NCBI GenBank assembly: GCA_938039345.1
Contig: CALHVB010000114.1
Location: 1 to 6,365 of the forward strand
Length of the DNA stretch: 6,365 nucleotides
Origin: an uncultured Sediminicola sp.
Lineage (GTDB): Bacteria; Bacteroidota; Bacteroidia; Flavobacteriales; Flavobacteriaceae
Reading direction: 5' to 3'
Position 1 is the stretch's first letter. Each line of letters opens with the position of its first letter. Position numbers and translations under genes: made by a program. This document shows, in pieces, positions 1-5,791 of this stretch. The notes beneath the pieces were generated by a model that did no database searches, was not told the origin of the DNA, and was given only the letters and a program-made list of their open reading frames with translations.

Positions 1-480
1 TTTATATCCTGTGATGATGGCGATTTACAAATAGAAACCTTAGATTTTGACAGCAGTTCTATTGAAACCTGTGCTACAGTAGCTGTAAACATAGAAAACA
101 TTCTGTTTAAGATTAACGACGATGAGGCTTTAATACTAACACTACCTGCAAACCTACTTAAAAATGAAGTAACTGCTGAGAATACTCCTATTACAAGTAA
201 TATTGCTGAAGGTGGCCCTTCTGAAATAGCTTACCGCATATTTTCTGATAAAGTTTCTAAAAATTATTTTTGTGATGATATTCCGCTAGTAAGTCCTACT
301 GTAGTAGATGAAATACCAGCAAAAAATGGATCGGTAATTATAACAACAGTACTAGCTGAAGATGGGGTATCTTTTGAACATACTATACAATTAGACAATA
401 TAACTTTAGAAACTTCTTCTGGGTCTCGTATAACAGATTTAAGTATTAATGATTTTGGTGTAGTTACAACAAAACCTTAA
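1..480 (+). CDS. Probable lipoprotein of unknown function (5' truncated)
   Basis: Frame 1 is open from the first base to a TAA at 478-480, giving 159 visible residues; the start lies outside the window. The visible protein begins FISC-DDGD, which resembles the end of a type II signal peptide. Cys4 would be the lipidated residue, with Ser at -1 and Ile at -2; Phe at -3 is less usual than Leu. The acidic run straight after the cysteine resembles the lipoprotein export signal that sends Bacteroidota lipoproteins to the cell surface. The rest is rich in Thr, Ser, Ile and Asp with alternating hydrophobic residues, which suggests a beta-sheet fold, and it carries a few further cysteines. I do not recognise a named domain. 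If Cys4 is the lipid site, only about 15-20 signal-peptide residues are missing. It ends 6 bp from the convergent Smr gene with no obvious terminator hairpin between them. The reading frame is secure; the lipoprotein call is moderate. Confidence 0.75.
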   Translation, partial: FISCDDGDLQIETLDFDSSSIETCATVAVNIENILFKINDDEALILTLPANLLKNEVTAENTPITSNIAEGGPSEIAYRIFSDKVSKNYFCDDIPLVSPTVVDEIPAKNGSVIITTVLAEDGVSFEHTIQLDNITLETSSGSRITDLSINDFGVVTTKP

Positions 481-486
481 TTATAT

Positions 487-1029
487 TTAACTACGATTCT
501 GAAAAATATAAACCTCTGTGGCTCCTAGTCCATATTTTTGGTAATCTGCATCGTAATATTTTATATTATCATATCGTTTAAAAAGATATTTTAACTCTTC
601 TTTAAGCACACCATCTCCTACCCCATGAATAAACACTACTTTTTGTATTCTTTTATTCATTGCAAAATTCAATTGCCTTTTAGCTGTATCTAATTGTAGG
701 TTAAGCATTTCATAATTACTGAGGCCTCTTGTAGATTTTGTTAATTTATGAAGGTGTAAATCTACTTCCATTTTTGGAGCGTTACGTTCTTTAGATTTTA
801 CAACTGTAGATTTACGTTTTTTTGGAAGTTCTTTTTCTGATTTTATTTTTGCTATTTCATAATTAGAAACCCTTATTTCTCCTGATATTTTCACCAATTC
901 AGAAGCACTATATTTTAGCTGAAAACCTTCATCACTTTCTACTGTAATTTCATTTGTTGTTATATAGACTACAGTACCTACCATTACATCATCTATAGCC
1001 TCTACGCGGTCACCTATATTAAAACTCAT
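487..1029 (-). CDS. Smr-domain (MutS2-like C-terminal) protein
   Basis: This 180-residue protein has three parts. Residues 1-48 form a small beta-rich domain (IGDRVEAIDD, then GTVVYI) like the KOW-like segment that precedes the Smr domain in MutS2. Residues 60-86 are a lysine-rich linker. Residues 87-178 are an Smr domain with its three signatures: DLHLH (90-94, in place of the usual LDLHG), HGVGDG (135-140, the HGxGxG loop) and YGLGATEV (166-173). Smr domains in other bacteria act as nucleases or RNA/DNA-binding modules, for example in MutS2, which works in recombination control and on collided ribosomes. There is no MutS ATPase here, so a label of 'mismatch repair MutS' would mislead. The ATG at 1027-1029 overlaps the TGA of the upstream small membrane-protein gene (ATGA), so the two are probably translationally coupled and share the promoter near 1234-1263. 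Substrate and nuclease activity cannot be told from the sequence. Confidence 0.9.
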   Translation of the reverse strand: MSFNIGDRVEAIDDVMVGTVVYITTNEITVESDEGFQLKYSASELVKISGEIRVSNYEIAKIKSEKELPKKRKSTVVKSKERNAPKMEVDLHLHKLTKSTRGLSNYEMLNLQLDTAKRQLNFAMNKRIQKVVFIHGVGDGVLKEELKYLFKRYDNIKYYDADYQKYGLGATEVYIFQNRS

Positions 1030-1229
1030 TTTTTATGATTTGAGTTTTCTTTTAACTTATGTTCTTGTGTATTACTAGACCATACCTTTGATGTATTATA
1101 AATACCAAACATTAATAACACTATACCTAAAATTAATGCATACTCTTTTACCTTAAACAAGGTGTCACTTGCCATAATAACGGCTCCTAGAATTATCAAT
1201 AAAAAATAAATGATTCGTTTCGTTTTCAT
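1026..1229 (-). CDS. Small two-helix membrane protein, unknown function
   Basis: The gene encodes 67 residues. A short basic N-terminus (MKTKR) is followed by two hydrophobic segments, about residues 6-20 and 30-46, separated by a short charged turn. The C-terminal tail of about 20 residues is polar and ends in HKK. By the positive-inside rule both ends should face the cytoplasm. I recognise no family. It overlaps the Smr gene by 4 bp and is the first gene of that pair. A well-formed Bacteroidota promoter lies immediately upstream, which supports the gene being real despite its size. The predicted transcription start falls within a few bases of the ATG at 1227-1229, so the message may have almost no leader. 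Confidence 0.75.
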   Translation of the reverse strand: MKTKRIIYFLLIILGAVIMASDTLFKVKEYALILGIVLLMFGIYNTSKVWSSNTQEHKLKENSNHKK

Positions 1230-1233
1230 TTTG

Positions 1234-1263
1234 CAAAAATAGTAGTATTTTTCAGCTTACAAA
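1234..1263 (-). promoter_or_regulatory. Bacteroidota-type promoter for the 1229-487 gene pair
   Basis: Read on the minus strand, TTTG (1263-1260) is followed after 18 bases by TATTTTTG (1241-1234). This is an exact match to the -33 TTG / -7 TAnnTTTG pattern known for Flavobacterium and Bacteroides. It lies in the 50-bp gap between divergent genes, pointing at the start at 1229. The -7 box ends 4 bases from the ATG, so initiation would fall at or very near the start codon, giving a leaderless or nearly leaderless message. The match and spacing are seen directly; activity is inferred. Confidence 0.6.
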
Positions 1264-1279
1264 TTAGCTTTATATAAAA

Positions 1280-1579
1280 ATGCTATTAGCTACCTATTTC
1301 TTACACATCGAAGATTATATGCTTCCTTGTTTTAACAAAAAATACTTTGGCATTGATTGTCCTGGTTGTGGTATACAAAGATCTGTAGCTTTTTTATTAA
1401 AAGGAGAATTTGTAGCAGCTTTTAAAATGTATCCCGCAATTTATACGCTTATCCTTTTATTTTCGTTTTTATTGATTAATAACTTTTATAAAATAAAGTA
1501 TTCAAATCATATCATAATAAGCTTAGCTATTTCCTCTGTAATTATAATATTAACCAATTATATTTTAAAATTTATTTAA
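1280..1579 (+). CDS. DUF2752 family membrane protein
   Basis: This 99-residue protein carries the DUF2752 hallmark CPGCGIQRS at residues 27-35: two cysteines spaced CxxC, followed by an invariant-looking QRS. Downstream is a FxAAFKMYPAIY-like stretch, then hydrophobic segments at about 53-68 and 78-99 that should cross the membrane. The family's function is unknown; the CxxC suggests metal binding or redox chemistry, but that is inference. An in-frame stop at 1265-1267 limits how far upstream translation can begin. ATG 1280 is the first usable start; the in-frame Met14 (1319) would leave too short a lead-in to the motif. The gene is followed after 15 bp by a CCC-motif membrane protein, so the two are probably co-transcribed. 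No plus-strand promoter in the 50-bp divergent gap matches well; TAGCTTTA at 1265-1272 is one base off the -7 consensus and has no properly spaced TTG. Confidence 0.88.
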   Translation: MLLATYFLHIEDYMLPCFNKKYFGIDCPGCGIQRSVAFLLKGEFVAAFKMYPAIYTLILLFSFLLINNFYKIKYSNHIIISLAISSVIIILTNYILKFI

Positions 1580-1594
1580 TTAAAAAAATCAATT

Positions 1595-1933
1595 ATGGAA
1601 CAACAAAAACTACCTAATGTAACTATTGCCCTAATTTTAAGTATAGTATCTTTTTTATGCTGCTGTTGCTCTGCTGGTATTGGTGGACTTTTATGCTCTG
1701 GAATAGCTTTATTTTTAACTAAAAAAGATGAAAAGCTATATTTGGAAAACCCAGAAGGATATTCTAATTATAGCCAATTAAAAACAACTAAAATTGTAGC
1801 AATTATTGGGTTAGTTTTAGCTGTAATAAGTATTGCTGTATCTATATACCAAATATCTGTTGCAGGAGGTTGGGATGGATATATTGAACAACAAAAAGAA
1901 ATATACGAACAACTAGGCATTCCAATGGAATAA
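1595..1933 (+). CDS. CCC motif membrane protein (first paralogue)
   Basis: This 112-residue protein starts QKLPN, enters a first hydrophobic helix (about 9-40) containing four consecutive cysteines (22-25), then has a polar loop of about 25 residues with an ENPEGY motif. A second helix follows (about 66-88, with KIVAIIGLVLAVISI) and a charged C-terminal tail. This layout matches the Bacteroidota 'CCC motif membrane protein' family, which is related in shape to DUF4190-type two-helix proteins. Function is unknown. The cysteines sit within or at the edge of the first helix, so thioether, metal or acyl modification are all conceivable but unsupported. It follows the DUF2752 gene by 15 bp and precedes a paralogue (2006-2335), with a hairpin/T-tract between them. 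Confidence 0.88.
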   Translation: MEQQKLPNVTIALILSIVSFLCCCCSAGIGGLLCSGIALFLTKKDEKLYLENPEGYSNYSQLKTTKIVAIIGLVLAVISIAVSIYQISVAGGWDGYIEQQKEIYEQLGIPME

Positions 1934-1935
1934 AA

Positions 1936-1958
1936 GCTTAAAAAAATATTTTATAAGC
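1936..1958 (+). other. AT-rich hairpin abutting the terminator
   Basis: GCTTA (1936-1940) pairs with TAAGC (1954-1958); after one A-A mismatch, AAAA (1942-1945) pairs with TTTT (1949-1952) around an ATA loop. It begins 3 bases after the stop codon of the first CCC gene and ends directly where the terminator stem begins (1959). Such AT pairings are common by chance here, so significance is uncertain. Confidence 0.3.
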
Positions 1959-1984
1959 AAAAACCACCTTAATGGTGGTTTTTC
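1959..1984 (+). terminator. Intrinsic terminator or attenuator between the CCC paralogues
   Basis: A perfect 10-bp stem, AAAAACCACC (1959-1968) with GGTGGTTTTT (1974-1983), closes a TTAAT loop. Its 3' arm ends in five T residues, and the A-run on the 5' arm would make it work in both directions. It lies 25 bp after the stop of the first CCC gene and 22 bp before the start of the second. The next gene has no convincing promoter of its own, so partial read-through (attenuation) is likely. Confidence 0.8.
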
Positions 1985-2005
1985 ATTAAATAATTTTAAA
2001 TTACT

Positions 2006-2335
2006 ATGAACAAAGAAAAATTACCTGGCACTACCACCTCTCTAATTATGGGAATAATTGCAATAGTATCTGCACTGTCGTGCTGTTGTAGCCCCGTAGG
2101 TTTATTAATGAGTATTATTGGACTTGTAAGTGCTAATAAAACAGAAAGAACATACCAACAAAATCCTGATGCTTATTACGGAATTGAAAATGTTCGTACA
2201 GGAAAAGTACTGTCTATTATTGGCCTAGTATTATCTATATTATCAATAATTCCTCTTATACTTTACTTTGGAGTAATTATTGCCGCAATTGGGTCTGGTG
2301 GCGGATTTGAAGAAATTCTACAAAATATAGATTAA
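2006..2335 (+). CDS. CCC motif membrane protein (second paralogue)
   Basis: This 109-residue protein has the same plan as its upstream neighbour: EKLPG at the N-terminus, a first helix (about 11-43) with three consecutive cysteines (26-28) followed by SPVG, a polar loop with an NPDAYY motif, and a second helix (about 69-93, with KVLSIIGLVLSILSI). A glycine-rich stretch (GSGGG) and a short acidic tail follow. Shared landmarks with the first copy are KLP, the cysteine cluster, NPx.Y and KxxxIIGLVLxxISI, so the pair arose by tandem duplication and has since diverged well. Function is unknown; a membrane location is expected. A -7-like TAATTTTA (1991-1998) lies just upstream, but no TTG sits at the right distance, and that region is the preceding terminator. 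Expression therefore probably depends on read-through. A bidirectional terminator follows. Confidence 0.88.
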   Translation: MNKEKLPGTTTSLIMGIIAIVSALSCCCSPVGLLMSIIGLVSANKTERTYQQNPDAYYGIENVRTGKVLSIIGLVLSILSIIPLILYFGVIIAAIGSGGGFEEILQNID

Positions 2336-2355
2336 ACATCACAAGCATATATTAT

Positions 2356-2391
2356 AAAAAATGCCCTGAATTAACTTCAGGGCATTTTTTT
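2356..2391. terminator. Bidirectional intrinsic terminator shared by CCC gene and recQ
   Basis: A perfect 15-bp stem pairs 2356-2370 (AAAAAATGCCCTGAA) with 2376-2390 (TTCAGGGCATTTTTT) around a TTAAC loop. The T-run on one arm and the A-run on the other let it terminate the plus-strand CCC gene ending at 2335 and the minus-strand recQ ending at 2410. It is placed between the two convergent stops, as expected. Confidence 0.9.
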
Positions 2392-2409
2392 ATATAATTA
2401 GGAAAGCCT

Positions 2410-4611
2410 TTAATTAGCAACTTCGCTTATAAACTTAATACGATATAATCGTAATTCTTCATCTTCGTAATCGCCATCAAACTCTTCTAAAGCATCCTCA
2501 ATATCATCACTCTCAGCTTCTAAAAAATACTCATGTATTTCTTCTTGTTGGTCTTCATCTAAAACTTCATCTACCCAATAACTTAAATTCAATTTTGTAC
2601 CGCTAAATACAATATTTTCCATCTCTTTTATCAGTTCTTCTATAGTAAGCCCTTTAGCTGAAGCTATATCATCTAATGGAAGTTTACGATCTATATTCTG
2701 AATAATGTATAGTTTTAAAGCAGAATTTGCTCCAGTACTTTTAACTACTAAATCATCTGGACGTAATACATCGTTCTCCTCTACATATTCTCCTATTAGT
2801 TTTATAAAAGGCTTCCCATATTTTTTAGCCTTTCCTTCTCCTACTCCATGAATATTTACTAACTCTTGTAGTGTTATAGGGTATTTAAGAGCCATATCTT
2901 GCAAAGAAGGTTCTTGAAAAACTACAAAAGGAGGTACTCCTAATCTTTTCCCCTCTGCTTTACATAAATCTTTTAATGATTTTAATAGCTTTTCATCTGC
3001 TACACCTGCGCTAGCTTTTGCTGCACTAACGATAGCATCGTCTGCCTCTTGGCTATACACATGATCTTTCGTCATCATAAAAGAAGTAGGTGTTTTTAAA
3101 TACTCCTGTCCTTTTTTGGTTAAACGCAAAATACCATATTGTTCTATCTCTTTCTTTAAAAAACCTGCAACTAAAGATTGCCTAATCAACGCCATCCAAT
3201 ACCCTTGACTATGCTCTTTTCCTATACCAAAAAATGGTTTTTCGTTTGTTTTATGAGACGATATAATGGCATTTACTTTACCCTGCAAAACCAATACTAT
3301 TTGCTTAGACTTAAATTTTTCGCTAGTTCCTTTAACAACCGTAATTAATTTTACCAGGCTATCTTTAGCTTCCTCTTTTTCTTTAGGGTTTCTAGTATTA
3401 TCGTCCATATCGGCACCTTCACCATTTACCTCATCAAAATTTTCACCAAAATAATGTAAAATAAATTTTCTTCTAGACATAGATGTCTCTGCGTACCCTA
3501 CAATTTCTTGTAATAATGCATTCCCAATTTCTTGTTCTGCAACGGGTTTTCCAGACATAAACTTTTCTAATTTTTCTACATCTTTATAAGAATAAAAAGC
3601 AAGACAATGTCCTTCTCCTCCATCTCTTCCTGCACGTCCTGTTTCTTGGTAATAACTTTCAATACTTTTAGGTATATCGTGGTGTATTACAAAACGCACA
3701 TCTGGTTTATCTATTCCCATACCAAAGGCAATAGTTGCAACAACCACATCTACATCTTGCATTAAAAACATGTCTTGGTACTTAGATCTTGTTTTAGCAT
3801 CAAAACCAGCATGGTAAGGAACTGCACTAATACCGTTTACTTGTAATACTTGCGCTAATTCTTCTACCTTTTTTCTACTTAAACAGTAAATAATTCCAGA
3901 TTTACCTGTATTTTGTTTGATAAAGCGAATTAAATCTGCTTCTATATTTTGAGTCTTAGGGCGTACTTCGTAATACAAGTTAGGCCTGTTAAACGAGGCC
4001 TTAAAAACTTTAGCTTCTCCTATCCCTAAATTCTTAATTATATCTTCTTGTACTTTAGGAGTTGCTGTAGCTGTAAGACCTATAATTGGTATTCCTTCTC
4101 CTAATCTTCCTATAATATTTTTTAAATTTCTATATTCTGGTCTAAAATCGTGTCCCCATTCCGAGATACAGTGAGCTTCATCTACCGCCACAAAAGATAC
4201 TTTTACAGATTGTAAAAAATCTACGTATTCATCTTTTGTTAGTGATTCTGGAGCTACATATAAAAGTTTTGTTATACCATTGATAACATCTTCTTTTACT
4301 TGTTTAATCTCTGTTTTATTCAACGAAGAATTTAAAACATGAGCTACGCCCACTTCCGAAGAAACGCCACGAATAGCATCTACCTGATTTTTCATTAAAG
4401 CAATTAATGGGGAAACCACAATAGCAGTACCTTCTTGCATTAATGCGGGTAATTGATAGCATAGTGATTTTCCACCACCTGTAGGCATAATAACAAATGT
4501 ATTTTTGCCTTCCAATAAATTTTTGACTACCCCTTCTTGTAATCCTTTGAACTGAGAAAAACCAAAGTATTTCTTTAACGAAGCATGTAAATCATTATCA
4601 TTTATACTCAT
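2410..4611 (-). CDS. recQ: ATP-dependent DNA helicase RecQ with degenerate zinc site
   Basis: This 733-residue protein is a 3'-5' superfamily 2 DNA helicase for recombination and fork repair. The helicase core shows motif 0 (FGFSQFKGLQ, 16-25), Walker A TGGGKS (44-49), DEAH (144-147) with the aromatic-rich loop CISEWGHDFRP (148-158), TAT motif III (180-184), YCLSRKK motif IV (242-248), the ATIAFGMGIDKPD motif V (292-304) and QETGRAGRDG motif VI (322-331). The RecQ C-terminal region keeps the RRKxxLHYFGE helix (380-390), but the four zinc-ligand positions are S379, G397, A400 and D403 instead of cysteine. A winged helix (about 415-510), an HRDC domain (about 538-612) and a helix-turn-helix-type C-terminal region with a strongly acidic tail (about 617-733) follow. 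It is longer than E. coli RecQ (about 610 residues). The frame is intact, and the gene stands alone, divergent from kdsD. Confidence 0.97.
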   Translation of the reverse strand: MSINDNDLHASLKKYFGFSQFKGLQEGVVKNLLEGKNTFVIMPTGGGKSLCYQLPALMQEGTAIVVSPLIALMKNQVDAIRGVSSEVGVAHVLNSSLNKTEIKQVKEDVINGITKLLYVAPESLTKDEYVDFLQSVKVSFVAVDEAHCISEWGHDFRPEYRNLKNIIGRLGEGIPIIGLTATATPKVQEDIIKNLGIGEAKVFKASFNRPNLYYEVRPKTQNIEADLIRFIKQNTGKSGIIYCLSRKKVEELAQVLQVNGISAVPYHAGFDAKTRSKYQDMFLMQDVDVVVATIAFGMGIDKPDVRFVIHHDIPKSIESYYQETGRAGRDGGEGHCLAFYSYKDVEKLEKFMSGKPVAEQEIGNALLQEIVGYAETSMSRRKFILHYFGENFDEVNGEGADMDDNTRNPKEKEEAKDSLVKLITVVKGTSEKFKSKQIVLVLQGKVNAIISSHKTNEKPFFGIGKEHSQGYWMALIRQSLVAGFLKKEIEQYGILRLTKKGQEYLKTPTSFMMTKDHVYSQEADDAIVSAAKASAGVADEKLLKSLKDLCKAEGKRLGVPPFVVFQEPSLQDMALKYPITLQELVNIHGVGEGKAKKYGKPFIKLIGEYVEENDVLRPDDLVVKSTGANSALKLYIIQNIDRKLPLDDIASAKGLTIEELIKEMENIVFSGTKLNLSYWVDEVLDEDQQEEIHEYFLEAESDDIEDALEEFDGDYEDEELRLYRIKFISEVAN

Positions 4612-4639
4612 CTATATCTACTATTTTTTTACATCTGCA

Positions 4640-4647
4640 CAAATTAA
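4640..4647 (-). promoter_or_regulatory. Possible recQ -7 box
   Basis: Read on the minus strand the sequence is TTAATTTG, one base off TAnnTTTG, 29 bases before the recQ ATG. No TTG lies at the expected -33 distance. An exact TATTTTTG on the minus strand at 4743-4736 is the alternative, though it also lacks a spaced TTG and would give a leader of about 120 bases. Both assignments are weak. Confidence 0.25.
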
Positions 4648-4649
4648 AT

Positions 4650-4713
4650 ATAAGTATTTTAATATACACGTAAAACTCACATTATTAACCAGTTTAAACG
4701 ATAAAATACTTAT
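4650..4713. repeat. 12-bp inverted repeat in the recQ-kdsD intergenic region
   Basis: ATAAGTATTTTA (4650-4661) is perfectly inverted as TAAAATACTTAT (4702-4713), with a 40-bp spacer. The spacer contains the 8-bp palindrome GTTTAAAC (4692-4699). The element sits between the divergent recQ and kdsD starts and could be an operator pair. In such AT-rich DNA a chance origin is also plausible. The rest of 4612-4825 is low-complexity A/T with no coding potential that I can see. Confidence 0.4.
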
Positions 4714-4749
4714 TTTAATTCATTTTTTAATAAAACAAAAATATAAAAA

Positions 4750-4767
4750 TAAGTTTGCGTAATTTTG
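4750..4767 (+). promoter_or_regulatory. Tandem -7-like boxes upstream of kdsD
   Basis: Two exact TAnnTTTG matches lie 2 bases apart: TAAGTTTG (4750-4757) and TAATTTTG (4760-4767), about 58 bases before the kdsD start. No TTG is found 17-19 bases upstream of either, so the -33 element is missing or degenerate. They are the best promoter candidates for the kdsD-tatC operon. Confidence 0.45.
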
Positions 4768-4825
4768 TTATCATTAAATATAATGTATTCTTTTAATAAT
4801 ACAGCCACCTAATTCTATTATTACA

Positions 4826-5791
4826 TTGAACAATACTAAAGCTATATTAGACATAGCAAATAAGGTTATAAACACAGAAGCAGAGGCTATTCATAACCTT
4901 TCTACCTTATTAGACGATGAATTTGCTAGTATCGTAAATTACATTCTAACTTCTAAAGGAAGAGTTGTTATCTCTGGAATAGGTAAAAGTGCCATTATAG
5001 CTTCCAAAATTGTAAGCACTTTAAATTCTACAGGCACTCCTGCCGTTTTTATGCATGCAGCCGATGCAATTCATGGCGATTTAGGTACTATACAAGAAAA
5101 CGATATTGTTATTTGCATTTCTAACAGTGGAAATACTCCAGAAATAAAAATGCTGATTCCTTTAATAAAAAGAGGGCTTAATAAACTAGTAGGAATGACA
5201 GGCAACACCAATTCTTTTCTTGCCAAACAATCTGATTTTATTTTAAATACACATATAGAAAAAGAAGCTTGCACTAATAATTTAGCCCCTACAACAAGTA
5301 CTACTGCACAATTAGTAATGGGAGATGCCTTAGCCATATCATTATTAAAATTAAGAGGTTTTAGTAGTGATGATTTTGCTAAATACCACCCGGGAGGTTC
5401 TTTAGGCAAACGTCTTTATTTACGTGTAGGCGATATTGCAGCAAAAAACAAACAACCAAAGGTTTTTTTAGATACTACTATAAAAGATGTTATTATAGAA
5501 ATTTCTAAAAATATGTTAGGTGTAACAGCTGTTATAGATGATAATAAAATTATAGGTGTAATTACAGATGGAGACATTCGTAGAATGTTAAACAAATACG
5601 ATAATATTAGTTCTCTTAAAGCAAAAGATATAATGTCTAAAAATCCTAAAACCATAGATATTGATATTTTAGCTATAAAAGCATTAGAAATAATGCAAGA
5701 GAAAGGTATTTCTCAGATACTAGCAACAAAGAACAATACTTATGCAGGTATTGTTCATTTACATAATTTAATAAGCGAAGGAATATTATAA
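4826..5791 (+). CDS. kdsD: Arabinose-5-phosphate isomerase (KdsD/KpsF), TTG start
   Basis: This 321-residue cytosolic enzyme interconverts ribulose 5-phosphate and arabinose 5-phosphate, the first step to Kdo for LPS. An N-terminal SIS domain (about 30-180) has VISGIGKSA with Lys54, HAADAIHGDLG (77-87), SNSGNTPE with Glu106, Glu147 and AKYHPGGSLGKR with His188. These four residues keep a constant offset of five from the E. coli KdsD active-site residues K59, E111, E152 and H193. A pair of CBS domains (about 203-321, with VITDGDIRR in the first) completes the usual architecture, at nearly the usual length (E. coli 328). The start is a TTG at 4826: the open frame reaches back only to a stop at 4781-4783 with no ATG, and the first in-frame ATG is codon 76, inside the SIS domain. 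No Shine-Dalgarno is visible. Its stop overlaps the tatC start by one base (TAATG), so the two are coupled. Confidence 0.96.
   Translation: MNNTKAILDIANKVINTEAEAIHNLSTLLDDEFASIVNYILTSKGRVVISGIGKSAIIASKIVSTLNSTGTPAVFMHAADAIHGDLGTIQENDIVICISNSGNTPEIKMLIPLIKRGLNKLVGMTGNTNSFLAKQSDFILNTHIEKEACTNNLAPTTSTTAQLVMGDALAISLLKLRGFSSDDFAKYHPGGSLGKRLYLRVGDIAAKNKQPKVFLDTTIKDVIIEISKNMLGVTAVIDDNKIIGVITDGDIRRMLNKYDNISSLKAKDIMSKNPKTIDIDILAIKALEIMQEKGISQILATKNNTYAGIVHLHNLISEGIL

Noticed and set aside
487..1029. Annotation of this gene as the mismatch-repair ATPase MutS
   Set aside because: Only the Smr and KOW-like parts are present; there is no MutS clamp, lever or ATPase domain.
1615..1760. The CCCC/CCC runs as a metal-binding or zinc-ribbon site
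   Set aside because: Consecutive cysteines inside a hydrophobic helix do not match the spaced ligands of known zinc ribbons, so no such function is claimed.
3266..3454. A 62-codon plus-strand open frame opposite recQ
   Set aside because: It lies entirely antisense to the conserved RecQ coding sequence and its product has low-complexity Ser/Leu/Phe content with no recognisable motif.
3403..3477. The missing RecQ cysteines as a sign of pseudogene decay
   Set aside because: The 733-codon frame is unbroken and every helicase motif, the winged helix and the HRDC domain remain intact.
5071..5409. A 112-codon minus-strand open frame opposite kdsD
   Set aside because: It is antisense to the conserved SIS domain; its product looks like a reverse-strand shadow rather than a protein with its own signature.
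5416..5655. A 79-codon minus-strand open frame opposite the kdsD CBS region
   Set aside because: It is antisense to a conserved domain pair and has no independent promoter or motif support.
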